Part shown: one piece after another, positions 21,584 through 32,630 of the stretch
Layout: the number at the start of each line of letters is the position of its first letter
How positions within the stretch are numbered: position 1 is the stretch's first letter
Source of the DNA: Plutella xylostella
Taxonomy: Eukaryota; Arthropoda; Insecta; Lepidoptera; Plutellidae
Direction: 5' to 3'
DNA length: 64,000 bases
Assembly (NCBI RefSeq): GCF_932276165.1
Contig: NC_064001.1
Location: forward strand, 9,989,501 to 10,053,500
Translations under genes and position numbers: made by a program
The notes under the pieces: generated by a model
Database searches by the model: none
What the model was told of the DNA's origin: nothing
Seen by the model: only the letters and a program-made list of their open reading frames with translations

Positions 21584-24232
21584 TCTTGATTTAAAAGGAA
21601 TATGGAATTGAAAAGCGTAGTACCTACCTAGTTTTGCAGCCCAGTGTAGTTATTTATCCACGAATCCAATTACAATTATTATAATATTTTCCATTAGTGG
21701 CAGACAGTGATATTATTTATTGTCTGTTTACTGCGTGTAGTTTGTTAAAAAGATATCATCTGGAATAGCTATGTAGGTATATGTATTTATTTGTTAATCC
21801 CACTTCAAAAGACTAACGTGGTATCATCGACTATTGGCGAACTCATTTATAATTAACTGTGAAATTAAATATATAGTTTTTTTTTTTTTTTGTTGACTCA
21901 TATATATTGGTAAATTTTAAGATATTTTTTATCATAGAGATATTTAGATAACTTTTTATGCGATTTTGTACATTAAAAGTGCCATAATTACAAGATACAT
22001 AGAGCTTCCACTATGTTATTGTATTTTTGACGTTTCCTTATGTCTGGTAAGTAAAGTTGGTTTTTCTTTGCAGTCGTCAAATATGTATGGGATTTCGAAT
22101 GTCTAAAAACCAATAATAATATAATGGACAGAGTATAGTCATGCGATACGATACCACATTTACCCAGTTTCTTTCTTTAGTAAATCTGTGAACTGTCACT
22201 TCGTTTATAATATGAGCCACTGATGCCTGAAATAAAGGGTTATTATTGTTATGTTGTGTCCATGGGGTCCCGGGAATTTGGAAGGCGTGCATGGGGCCGA
22301 AGTTAACATGTAGAGGCCTGTTTGACAACATAAATCTATATGAAATGTGACTACATATTATTATTGCGACTTAAGAAGGACTTAAGTTCTTGCTTCAGCG
22401 AATCACAGCATTCACAGCTATGCTTACTTAACTTGGAATTATCATGTGTGAAACGGATAAGTCATTGACGCACAACCAATTCATATGAGCATCTCAATAT
22501 GTATTTAAGTCACATTGGTATCTTACATTAGTCATATTCTTCACCGTAATAACTACCGATATAGTACTTAAGGCATGGTATACTAGAATTTTACTACACG
22601 TTATAGTAAACCAAAGTAATGATTGCAAAAGAATGCTAATTAAAAACTTATCATCACACGTTTTGTCTTGAAACATTTACGTAAGTCAAATTGTGACGCA
22701 TTTAAGTACGACATATTTATAATAGACATTATGTGCTGCGTTTATTTATGACTACCGTTCTGACCGAAAAAGATGGATACTATAGGTTTATAATCACGGG
22801 TAGGAATAATAAGTCCCCTCGGGTGACGTATTATCTATTTAACTCTATCATTCATCAATATTATAACAATTATTTGGGCTAGTTTTTATTACACAAATTA
22901 CTCGTAATTCCTTTGTAAACATTAATACATTTTAATAATCCTCTGGTTGCCTGGCTGCTTCTATCTGTGGTTGTTTTGCGTGTAAGTAGGTATGTTTGAA
23001 TAGAAATGCACCTCATTAGTGTAGGCGGTCACTGGTGTAGTCTGGGATAATGGATATAGAATGAGGCGCTCATTGCTGCGGATTGAATTTGATAAAATTA
23101 CCAAAGATAAAAGTATTATTTATTTTTATAGAAACATTGATCATGTAGATCCAATCATCATCTTAGTAAAACAAACAGATGTAAAAAATGGCCTCTTCGT
23201 TTTAAAATATTATGTCAAATCACTGGAGAATTTAAAAGAGAATAACGAAACCTACGTTTATTTGTTTTTAATTTTAGTAGAGATCTTTTCCCCCTGCATA
23301 TAATAAAAGTTTTCTAATGCACAGTAATTTCATGGACGGCTGCAAATATTTACACTGTATAGTGCATTGTTACTTTAAAATTAATAGGGCTTTTCAATTT
23401 CTACTGAAATTCGTAACAATACCAGGTTTCATTGCCTTGTAACGGAAAATTGAAATTGTACTTATTTAAAAACCCAGACCACCATATGTAGCTTCACAAT
23501 GCCTTTAAGTACTTATATACGATACTCTTTATTTACACATGTACGATGTACGTACATAAATATTTATGTATGTGTATAGGTAAATAGGGCTAGAAATCGT
23601 AGCTATCCCAACAAGTAGGTAGGTTTTTATAGGAAAACTTAACTATATGACAAGAATACATTAATAAAGACGAAATATAAAATACGTTAACGTTTAACGC
23701 CATGCCAAATATGCCAATTTTAACTTTTTTTTATATTTTTCAGTTTATGTGCTGCAGTCTGTAAAAACTAGCATGGACTACCTACTTACTAACTTTTCCC
23801 ACACTAATTAACTGTAGCTAACTTAATATTGACAGACAAACTGACTATTGTACGGACACGAGCAAGAGCCTCGGTGTAGGGCTGTTTGAACTGTCACTTT
23901 GACAGCCACTGTTGACAGTAGCAACATTACACTTCAAACTGTTTGGGGTTCCGTAAGCGAAAATTACTCTCGTTTTGGCTGACATTACTTACATGTTTTT
24001 TCAAAGGATGTTGCAATTGATATTGCCTATATTCGACAAATTCCCCTTGTTATACCGATGATGCTGTATATAATGTGCAAATAGTTTATTGTATTTTATG
24101 ATCCACTGACGGTTAATAGATGAAATAAAAAAAACTTTACCTATAATAGATTGATAGTATGTTTATTCATGAAAACGGAAATGGATCCCAAGTGATTGCT
24201 AATGCCGTTATTTAATTGAGGTGTTACATTTA
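21584..24232. other. No gene seen
   Basis: AT-rich. Around 22250-22330 a GC-richer piece (CATGGGGTCCCGGGAATTTG) may be a retroelement scrap. An 80-codon frame at 23061-23303 has no motif and no splice support. At about 23945 GGGGTTCCGTA resembles the start of the 63295 repeat. Confidence 0.35.
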
Positions 24233-24465
24233 CACTCACGGGCAATGAAATAGTTCCACTCACAAAATGCTGACACCAAACGACCCCAATTTTTTCAAAC
24301 ATTTATTTTAAAATGTGTACAAAATATTACCGTATTTTGTTGATAATATCCTGATGCTCTGATAAATGTACTTGAATGTTGCAGAAAGCATCATTAAGCT
24401 AGCCTTTTTCGTTAAAGAGCCAATTTGTGTTTTTCTCAGTGGAACCTTTTTATTGCCCGTGAGTG
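24233..24465. mobile_element. MITE with Tc1-like CACTCACGGGCAA ends
   Basis: A 233-bp element between TA dinucleotides (24231-24232, 24466-24467). Left end CACTCACGGGCAATGAAATA, right end (reverse complement) CACTCACGGGCAATAAAAAG, both then GTTCCACT. No coding capacity. The outer bases match the termini of the autonomous Tc1 element at 16038 (CACTCGCGAGCAACC), and relatives lie at 52151-52374, 49645 and about 50445. Probably moved in trans by a Tc1-type transposase (inference). Confidence 0.88.
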
Positions 24466-24847
24466 TATATAAGCATAAATAATATTAAAAAGGGATTACC
24501 AATCGATATTCGATTTTTAACATGTAGTAAACTTAAGTAAATAACTGAAAATGCCAAAAAGTCTTTATCCTGACTTTACAGATGGACTGTAAATACCGAT
24601 AGAACCCTTCAAAAGACTTATTGGTTATAATAACGTCGAAATTGATAATAAACAGTGTTGGGTGACTTGGATGGCGTCATCGTCAGTGCTAAGGGTATTG
24701 TAAGAAATCTCTGTCAATATTTTCCCAATACTACCGCGAGTGTTTGGTTACAATAAGTACAATCGCATTGTCTGAGGTGTCAGTTTGAGAAGTACAATGA
24801 ACGTGTTTAGGGATCTCTGGGAGACAAATAATTGAATTGCAAGAAAA

Positions 24848-25030
24848 CATCTGACAGTCGGGTTGCCCACTTACCCGACAACTCTCTCAGCACAAGCTTG
24901 CTTTTGTTGGGGTCCACCAACCCGCACTAGGCCAGCGTGGTGGACAAGGCCTAAAGCCTTCCTTCATTGGAAGGAGACCCGTGCCCCAGCAGTGGGGACG
25001 TGATGGCTCGTGATGATGATGAAGAAAGGC
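24848..25030 (+). repeat. 3' tail of the 5S-headed SINE family (5'-truncated)
   Basis: Matches the 3' half of the full SINE at 26126-26474, from AACATCTGACAGTCGGGTTG through CCACCAACCCGCAC and GCGTGGTGGAC. It also keeps a block the full copy has lost (GGAGACCCGTGCCCCAGCAG, then GGGGACGTGATGG), and ends in TGATGATGATG. Such (TGA)n tails are typical of elements copied by RTE-type machinery. Confidence 0.8.
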
Positions 25031-26114
25031 TTTGCTTTTTTCAATCATTCGTTCTATGTGAGCTTGTAAGTAGAAGAACACATGTATGAGCATTGTGCAT
25101 ATCAGTGCTCTCGGCTAGCTGAGGTAGCGAATATTCGACAAAGTCGAGTCCAACCCATCACTCACAAAGTATACAAGCTGACATATTTCCTTATGAGCAC
25201 CACACAAAACCCATAGCGAATAATAAACTCATAATCTTTATTAACTTCCTACTTCATACTTTTATCGGACTTCTAAAGTCCCGACTTTATTACCCTGACT
25301 CGTCAGGTATTTTAGCGCTTATTACAGCTGCATAAGGCTTGTTACTTGGGTGCTGGTTATCAAGGATTGCTATCACAAGTATGTGAACCTGAGTCGGAGG
25401 AGGTTCGTGGAACTACGCCGCGTGTGCGACCTCGCAGACATTACTGCGGTCTAGACTGTGTCACAGACTCAATACCACACGTTCAAAAGGGTGAGTGTAT
25501 ATAGAATCGGGGTTATTATAAGATACATTTGTGTGTTTCTGCGACTCTCTGGGGAGTGACTACAGAAATTAAAAAACTATCGAACGAGAGTTGTCTATCG
25601 GTAATTTAGAAGCAACGATACGGTCCTGAACTTAGTTTTACGGCCTTTTCGCTCGCTTTTCTGTGAAGGAAGTACAAAACAAGCATCCATAAATACATTA
25701 TATAGTTATTAACAAATTATTCTTTGCAGGATATCTAGTAGGTACAGGTACGGTTAAGGTTATAACGAAAAGTTTGACCAACCGTACATAAGTAAATAGG
25801 CAATAAGTAAGTAAGCAATCAATTATGCGACATAAAATAATCTCAAGTATTAAACGCAATTATGCACTAGGTATAATTTCGTTACGGTTCTCAAACATTA
25901 ATGAGTGTACAAATCACTTCCTTCAGTGACTGCGTTTGGCCTAGGTAGGCTCGGCTATCGATTAAGCACTATATGGGTCCTAGGTCAAAGTCCTTTATGG
26001 TCAGCTTGAGTTATGGCTAGGCAATCTAGGTATGGCTGAGAAATTAAGTTTAGTCTGTAGAGCTTTTAATTAGTTTGTATGTGTGTGCAAGGAATAACAA
26101 TTGAAAGTGAAGAT
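25031..26114. other. No gene seen
   Basis: Mixed-composition intergenic DNA with no recognised repeat end or coding segment. It ends at the first target duplication of the 5S-headed SINE. Confidence 0.35.
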
Positions 26115-26125
26115 AGTTATGTAAT

Positions 26126-26474
26126 CATCACGACCACGAATGAAGGAAGGGTTTTAGGCCTAGTCCACCACGCTGGCCAAGTGCGGGTTGGTGGACCCCA
26201 ACACAAGCAAGCTTGTGCTGAGAGAGTTGTCGGGTAAGTGGGCAACCCGACTGTCAGATGTTTTCAAGCCGCCCGAAGGCCTCTGACTAGGCTTAACGAC
26301 TGCTGCAGAAGCAGCAACCGGGACCCACGGCTTAACGTGCCGTCCGAAGCACGGAAGCGTCCAGAAAAGCACCACTTGTAATTGGTCACCCATCCAATGG
26401 CTGACCGTGTCAGTTGTTGCTTAACCTCAGCGATCAGTTACAATCACTGAGGCCCGCTCGACTACGGACGCTTC
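26126..26474 (-). mobile_element. Complete 5S rRNA-derived SINE with 11-bp target duplication
   Basis: Flanked by AGTTATGTAAT at 26115-26125 and 26475-26485, so this is an intact insertion of 349 bp on the minus strand. The first roughly 100 bases track 5S rRNA: GATCGCTGAGGTTAAGCAAC and GGTCAGCCATTGGATGGGTG line up with the internal promoter (A box, intermediate element, C box) of animal 5S genes. A body follows (GGCACGTTAAGCCGTGGGTC), then the tail shared with 24848, 39437 and 6895, ending GTCGTGATG. It cannot serve as a 5S gene: the 5' and 3' halves of the rRNA helix are missing or changed. Part of the tail (GACCCGTGCC...) is deleted. Confidence 0.85.
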
Positions 26475-26485
26475 AGTTATGTAAT

Positions 26486-27286
26486 AATAAAATATAAACA
26501 TGTCATGCATGTGTTAGTGTGTGCCATTATTTAATGACACAAATATTTTGTTGTGTCTATAAAGGAATCGTAGCCTAAAATAAATACGAAAGTAAGTAGG
26601 TATGCCTGTAATTACCTTTTAACTGAGATCGTAAAATACAATATCATCATCACTGTCACATTATATTAAAAAGTATTCAAATTACTACTTATATAGTGTG
26701 TCGTGATGCAATGCTCAGTCAATAACAGTATCTCCACTACTAATTTACCCAAACAAATCCATGGATCACAAACCAACTGGAAACAAATTGCAAAATTTAA
26801 TCACCTAATAACTCTAGTAGACTTTAAATCCATTTGACGAATAGGTATCGTCAACCCGACTGCTCGACTACAAAGCTCGACTCCCGTAGCTTTAACAACT
26901 TAGAGAATGTACGAATTGCATGTCACCTCTGACTACCCCTTCGGTGGGGATTACAGTTCTGAGCATAATATATTTATGTACGTATCGTATACATGTCATG
27001 TATGTATACACTACATACTTAGGTATATCACGGTTCCCGTAAACAGACCAGTTTTTCTGAGGATATTACTCTATTTTATTATGTGCTTGTCTCTTTCATC
27101 AAACTGCTGTTAAGTAGGTAAGTAAGTACATAATTTAATTGCAATTTGGATTAAAACTAAACAACTACAAATCTGCTTCTTACATTCTCTTATTTATTGT
27201 TATACCTAAATATTTAAATTTGTTTGATGAAGAAACTCGTACAGAGTAGAGGTCAGAGTACAGCGACTAGGCTTTCACGACAAGAG
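26486..27286. other. No gene seen
   Basis: AT-rich, nothing recognised. Confidence 0.35.
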
Positions 27287-27747
27287 GGGTTACTCTCAAA
27301 TCGACGAACGAACGAACAAGAATTATCACGCAATCGGCGTGCTTAGAAAGAGACAGAGCAAGAATAGGAAATGTGCAGCGCTAACCACGACTCTATGTCG
27401 TTGTAATAAACGTGCTGATAGAGTGACAACGACGTGACAAGACGACCAAATGGCGTAGTGGTTAGTGACCCTGACTACTGAGCCGAAGGTCCCGGGTTCG
27501 ATTCCCGGCTGGGGCAGATATTTGTTAAAACACAGTTATTTGTTCTCGGGTCTTGGATGTGCCCGTAAAATGGCAATAGGCCCACCCCCTATTACATTGG
27601 AACTAACATAACACTGGCGAAAAGTGGGTGCAGCAATGCACCTCTGCCTACCCCGCAAGGGAGTACATTAGTACAAGGTGTGAGTGTTTGTTTTTTGTTT
27701 TATAGAGTGACAACTCTCGTTCGTTCGTTCGTCAATAGAGCCCCCCC
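27287..27747. mobile_element. GAGGGTYACTCT MITE interrupted by a SINE
   Basis: Left end GGGGTTACTCTCAAATCG; the interior has ACGAACGAACGAAC and the block AACCACGACTCTAT...TTGTA.TAAACGTG, which is shared with the copy at 55167-55325. The right side has TCTCGTTCGTTCGTTCG then TAGAGCCCCC. A SINE at 27431-27701 splits it. Removing the SINE and one target copy gives a MITE of about 177 bp. Confidence 0.7.
27431..27701 (+). mobile_element. Full-length tRNA-derived SINE with 13-bp target duplication
   Basis: Flanked on both sides by ATAGAGTGACAAC (27418-27430, 27702-27714). The head GACGACCAAATGGCGTAGTG has the pol III A box, and GGTTCGATTCC is the B box, as in a tRNA gene. The body is AGATATTTGTT...TGTTCTCGGGTCTTGG, CACTGGCGAAAAGTGGGTGC and CACCTCTGCCTACCCC, ending in a T-rich tail. 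Another copy is at 53453 (minus) and a diverged sibling at 18484. The head is not a functional tRNA: the 3' half of the acceptor stem is absent. Confidence 0.92.
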
Positions 27748-28109
27748 CTGTGCATAACTTGTAGGCCCCACGGATCGAAACAAAGGTAGTAGATCTGGCG
27801 ATACCGTTCTTATCGGTTGCAAAAGCGCTATCAGTAGCTATACCTTAGCGATCGATTGCACCGTGTTACAGAATATGTCAACACAACTCGATGGATCAGT
27901 ATTCTGAGCTACGAAACGTTTTCATAGCGATAGGCTGAGACACTCACCATTATCAATTTTTACATTTATTTTGGAAATTCGTCATATAAAAGTTTGCTAC
28001 CTATAATAAATAAAACCGTTCAAAAAGTGACGTAACCCATAAAGAGGAGGTTCCATTTGTTCAATCCAAAAATATATGCATTAATGAACTATAGCTTTTT
28101 ATTCAGTCA

Positions 28110-28295
28110 GTTGACAAGTTTGACAATTTGTCGAAAACTGTTAAAGTTTTCGTTTTCTCGTATACAAAGTAGTGCCTTTAGCGGAAACTATAATGTAACT
28201 TTTGTCAGACAATGTATTCAGATGACAGAAGGAAACCCAAGCTTTTTTCGTCGTCGTAAATTGCGAATGCGAATATTAGAGGCTCTGAATAGGCA
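28110..28295 (+). repeat. Dispersed repeat related to 10870-11060
   Basis: Shares with 10870-11060, in the same order and orientation, GTTTNCGTTTTNTCG, GCGGAAACTAT, and CTTTTTCGTnnTCGTAAAT. Divergence is high, so both are old. Class unknown; short open frames here are not supported. Confidence 0.4.
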
Positions 28296-28732
28296 CGTGG
28301 TGTTAGCTTGGTTTACAAGACAAAATAAGTGGACAGAAAATCGATAACTATTACTAAGGAAAGTTACAAAATAAGTTATATTTTTGTAAAGGACATTTTG
28401 TCTCTTCCTTGTAAAATATTGACACTACATAATTTAACGTTTGAGTTTCATTCACCGTCGTGTTGCTACTAGGTAGATACCAACTATACTGACTGATTAT
28501 TAAGATCATGAAAAAGAAATTATGTTTCTTCGCTTCAATAAACACTATCCTATCAAGAACACAATGCCTTAGAAGCCGCAATAAAATCAAATCACAAAAA
28601 ACAACCAGAAGAATGAACACAAGTAGAAAGTCAGTGTGTACAAATAAAAAGAATTATTTTCCCATAAGTTAATGTTGGGCAAGCATTTATCATGTATTCG
28701 ACGACTCAAATACACTCGTATACAAACACTTA

Positions 28733-28991
28733 ATGAGGCGAAAACTCAAAGAAAACATACTGTCTGCTACACCTACGCAAATTCCAGAGGTGTCCGAAGC
28801 CACCAATGGCACTAGACCCCCCCAACGACCAAACCCAACTTGAGGTAGTCAAAACGATCACAGATACAATCAAAGGCCAAGACAAAGTGGTCGTAGAACA
28901 ATATATCAATGGTGTTGATAGAAAAGAAGATAAAAGTTTCGATATAATTAAAGTTGTGATATTAGTGATGTTCTTGATTACAGTTGCGTAA
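28733..28991 (+). pseudogene. Small coding-like segment with a C7 frame break and hydrophobic C-terminus
   Basis: An ATG at 28733 opens M-R-R-K-L-K-E-N-I-L-S...I-P-E-V-S-E-A-T-N-G-T-R-P-P up to a seven-C run at 28817-28823. The same frame is also open upstream to about 28672. Past the run that frame stops at 28843, but the next frame stays open to a TAA at 28991: N-D-Q-T-Q-L-E-V-V-K-T-I-T-D-T-I-K-G-Q, then an acidic stretch, then a terminal hydrophobic helix I-I-K-V-V-I-L-V-M-F-L-I-T-V-A. The second frame also has its own ATG at 28806. It may be a short tail-anchored protein, the last exon of an unknown gene, or a decayed copy. No family recognised. Confidence 0.4.
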
Positions 28992-29678
28992 CATTATTTG
29001 GTAGCGATGTTATGTAGATTTGATATCTGCCGTTTAAAGTTGTGGTTTTGATAAGAATGCAACTGTTTTGCATTTACATAGTATCGGGTTATTGTAACTA
29101 CTACAGTCTGGTTGTATTTTAGATACCCAAATAGCCAAGTATATAATCTATGATGGTGTGACCCTCCTACGGATAGTTTTATCGTCTGGGTCCTAAGGTA
29201 GACGTGAATTAGCTTGATTATGATAATTCATATATGTTTAATTACAATAGTATCGTCAATATTTACTTCTAATGCAAAAATATATTAGAATTCAATACTA
29301 GCACAGTATACCATATGAGTCTTTTAAAACACTTGACAATAAACAAGGAGCTTTTATGAACAAAGTAAGATATCGCTAGTTCCCAAGGTCCCGAGTTGGC
29401 GCCGCTGAGAGTACTTCACGCTGATGATGACACTTCAACAACACCGGCGACGCACATGCAGGTATAGAGCATACACCATGTGGATGCGACCAAGTGATTC
29501 GCAAAGTTAAATAGACGCTAGCGAAAAAAACATCAGAATCAAAAGTTTTTTTTTTGTTGAGCTATAGGTATCTCTTTGGTCTCTTCTCGATATGTCTTCT
29601 CGGTTTAGCTTCTGTGGGCTGAATATCTTTTTCTCATGAAAAGAATAAGAAATCATTTAAAAATAATCTTATAGTTAC
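28992..29678. other. No gene seen
   Basis: AT-rich apart from a GC-richer patch at about 29380-29480. Nothing recognised. Confidence 0.35.
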
Positions 29679-29886
29679 CAACTGACATGACGCTTTTTCC
29701 TCGTATCTTTTCGTTTGGTTTTGGAACAATATCCGTCTGTTGCAAAATAATGTCACTTTTGCCGCCGAAAAAGATAAACGCATTTGGAAATAAGTCATGT
29801 TTAATGTTATTTAGCAATAACAGCGGACGTATCGAGGGCACGTCGCGTCGCCGCCACAACTTCAAGTGGCGAATATTCTCTTTGTA
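29679..29886 (-). CDS. Candidate internal host exon, product unknown
   Basis: The minus strand has a pyrimidine-rich acceptor (TTTTTCTCGTTTGCAG) directly before an open 208-nt segment and a donor TTG|GTAACT after it. Translated in the open frame it gives 69 residues plus one base: Y-K-E-N-I-R-H-L-K-L-W-R-R-R-D-V-P-S, a leucine-rich patch, then F-P-N-A-F-I-F-F-G-G-K-S and I-V-P-K-P-N-E-K-I-R-G-K. There is no in-frame ATG at the start, as expected for an internal exon. GC content is above the flanks and the amino-acid mix is protein-like. I do not recognise the family and could not link it to the first-exon candidate at 38112. A chance open frame remains possible. Confidence 0.4.
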
Positions 29887-31267
29887 CTGCAAACGAGAAA
29901 AACACTTAAAATGTCACTAAGATAAAAGTGTTTTATAGAAATAAACAAATCCGTTGTCGTCGCATCACTCTGAACGACCGTCTGGAGTGTGCGGACAGAG
30001 AAGTAATGTATGTGATAGACACGTTGACGCTCGCATTATTTATCAATAATAATTATTCAAGCATCTACAAAGCAATATTTTTCCACGAAATGTTCTTCTC
30101 ATAAATTTGTACCAAAAAAAAACTTTACACAAAATCCGAGACTGGCACCATTTTTTGTGACTGTCACTGATCAGCAAATCATCGCGTTAAAAGACAATAG
30201 TGCTTCAAGTGGAAACATTGAAGTGGATGACCTTTTCATGTTTGTGTTCATCTGTGAACGGTCTAGTAGCTGAGATGTAATGTGTACACTTGTTGACAAA
30301 GATGACTCGTTGGTTTGTTAATTAAACATATTATTTAATTTAAGTTAGTAATAAGTAGTTTAGCAGGTATTTTATACTAGTCGTTGCTTTGTAATTTTTA
30401 CTTCTTTACTTTAAGTTTTTTTTTTCACATAAAACATTCATAATATTTGAAACTAACTTCTCTCTAAGAGACTCAATTTAAGCTACGAGTATCATTAAAC
30501 ACCACTTAGGTAGGTATGTGTAATTGTGTATGACAAAGTAGAAGTTTCGGTGGAACAAAAACATAATAAGCTGTTCGAAAATAGTATAGATAAGCAGCCA
30601 GCCCAATTAAAAAGGTAAATATCCTTAGACAAACGTATTAAGATAACAACAATTGTATTTAGTCATTAAATACAAGAGAAATTTAAGAAAGAACTATTTC
30701 TCAAGAAAGAAATTTACTAAAGAAATAAATTTATCCGATAGCATGGTTGCATTGCCGTGTGCCCCAATGCTCTCATTATTGTTTAAATGTACTCCACTAA
30801 TACGTAAATATTATGAAAGTTCGAAAGCTTTTAGTGGATAGAATCACTTTGATATTTACTAAAAATAGGTCAATGTGTTTTACTCGTCAAAGAATATTGT
30901 AATCTTAATTGTTATAATTTTCTTCAATACATAACGGAATTCATAATATTGGTCTTATTTCGACCAAACTCTTCGTATAAAAGGCTTTTAAAACAGAATT
31001 TTTAAATTTTCAATAAGAATAACATTTGAAAAGTTTTTGATGTGGTTTTTTTCATCTGGCTGTGCTATTTAGCAGCTTTTGTAGCAGTCTTCAAGATATT
31101 TCCCGAAGCAGTAAGTACCGGGCCACATAAGGTGCAGTTCGTTGATGGAACTGGTACGAGTAATGCTGATTTATAAGGACAATCTATTACCGGGCGCTTC
31201 GCCGGAGGCAGATTAATTGAAAATTTATTTGATTTATAAATCCACGCCCTCAGGTTGCGTCTGCGCA
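29887..31267. other. Mostly no gene; open minus-strand segment at 31065-31262
   Basis: AT-rich until about 31060. On the minus strand 31065-31262 is open without an ATG and reads A-W-I-Y-K-S-N-K-F..., P-P-A-K-R-P-V-I-D-C-P, C-T-L-C-G-P-V-L, ending TAG. It looks coding-like but matches nothing I know. It abuts the MITE end at 31268. Confidence 0.3.
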
Positions 31268-31584
31268 GGGTGGTCACTCTAGCTTACGAAAAACTAAGTT
31301 TCCAAGCGAATAACCTTATTTTTTTTAGGCTATTTGTATGACATCTTGATTAGCATCCCTGACGGTAACGTTCAAAAATAATAATACAAATTCCGGTGAA
31401 CCGCCTTTATCGAATTGCCAATCGAGAACTGGCAAAAAAATCTAGATTGAGCCTCTCCTCGACTTTATCTTGTTGCATTGAACGTACGGATAGTATGAAA
31501 GCTCTTGTTCGATTGTTTTTGTGTTCGTTCGCTCTTGTTAGTTTCATGTTAGTTTGTTTTTTGTCAAGCAAGAGTGACCCTCTG
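31268..31584. mobile_element. GAGGGTYACTCT MITE ends, long or composite copy
   Basis: Left end GGTGGTCACTCTAGCTTACG at 31268 and an inverted end AGCAAGAGTGACCCTCTG finishing near 31584, whose reverse complement (AGGGTCACTCTTGCTTG) is very close to the left end at 20390. The span (about 317 bp) is longer than the other copies and may be two pieces. Confidence 0.4.
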
Positions 31585-31759
31585 CTGCTACAATTAGCGC
31601 TGGGTGAGCCGTACCGCACGACTCGATAGAGAAAATTTACATTTATTTTCTTATATTGTTTTGATCATATGCTTCTTATATTTATGATATGAGAAGAAAT
31701 GACAGATATAGAACCATACTTTTATGTGTAGAGAAATGCGAAATAAATCAAAGAGAATA

Positions 31760-32630
31760 TAAATGATCGCTTAGAGATGATCGCTTAACCTTCAATGTCC
31801 ATACAAATAATATAGTTAAAAAAAGCCTCGCTATGTTAGGTTTCATATGGCGAAATTGCCGTGAGTTCAGAAATGAAAATACTCTTAAAATAGCTTATTG
31901 TGCATTGGTCCGTAGTTCTCTAGAATACTGTTCTACCATTTGGAACCCTCACTATAATTGCCATATAGAAAGAATCGAACGAGTACAAACTTACAAAGAC
32001 GTTTTCTGTACTATCTGAGTGGACATCAAGGCAAACGTCGTAGTCTGGCGCATTACTATGAACGATTACGTTATTTTAATTTACTGTCGCTAGAAGATAG
32101 ACGTCGAAACGCTGATCAGATATTCCTCTACAAAATTTTCAACAACAAAGTTATGTGTCCTCTTCTGCTTTCTAAACTTAACATAGTTGTTCCGCGTCGT
32201 GGTGCTCGCATTGCAAACTATCGTCCATTTTATATTCGTGCTGCAAAAACTAATGTTGGAAAATTCTCAATTTTAAACAGAATATGTAGACAGCATAACG
32301 AACTTTTTGTAAAAGACCCGCAAAAATTTGATCTGTTTTCATGTCGTTTAGAAAAATTCAAAAAAAATCTTTTACTAAGTACTTAATTCATAAAAAATTC
32401 ATGTAAAATTTGTTTTTGTAAAATGTTTAGTTTTAAATTGTATAAATTTAAGATATTAAGTTATATGCCGGCTATTAGTGCATAAGTTTTGCTCGATTGT
32501 GTTGTAAGTGTTGTGTTTTTCTGTAATTGGATGCCCACTGTGGCATGTATTGTGATGTTTTCTTTTTATAAATGTAAAGTGTGTATCTGTTGAAAAACCT
32601 AATAAATAAATAAATATTTATATCTAACAA
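31760..32630 (+). pseudogene. Jockey/CR1-type LINE 3' end (reverse transcriptase C-terminus, frameshifted)
   Basis: Starts with a segment reading L-T-F-N-V-H...I-V-K-K-S-L-A-M-L-G-F, then A-Y-C-A-L-V-R-S-S-L-E-Y-C-S-T-I-W-N-P and I-E-R-I-E-R-V-Q, the classic thumb region of Jockey/CR1-group RTs. At about 31990 the frame shifts and resumes as F-L-Y-Y-L-S-G-H-Q-G...L-S-L-E-D-R-R-R-N-A-D, running to a stop at 32386. A 3' untranslated region of about 240 bases ends in repeated AAATA units. It is 5'-truncated and frameshifted, hence inactive. Confidence 0.85.

Noticed and set aside
26380..26474. A functional 5S rRNA gene
   Set aside because: Only the internal promoter region is 5S-like; the closing helix is absent and the unit has a SINE tail and target duplication.
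31396..31629. Signal-peptide-like plus-strand frame (hydrophobic run near 31510-31560)
   Set aside because: It lies inside the GAGGGTYACTCT MITE span and has no splice or family support.
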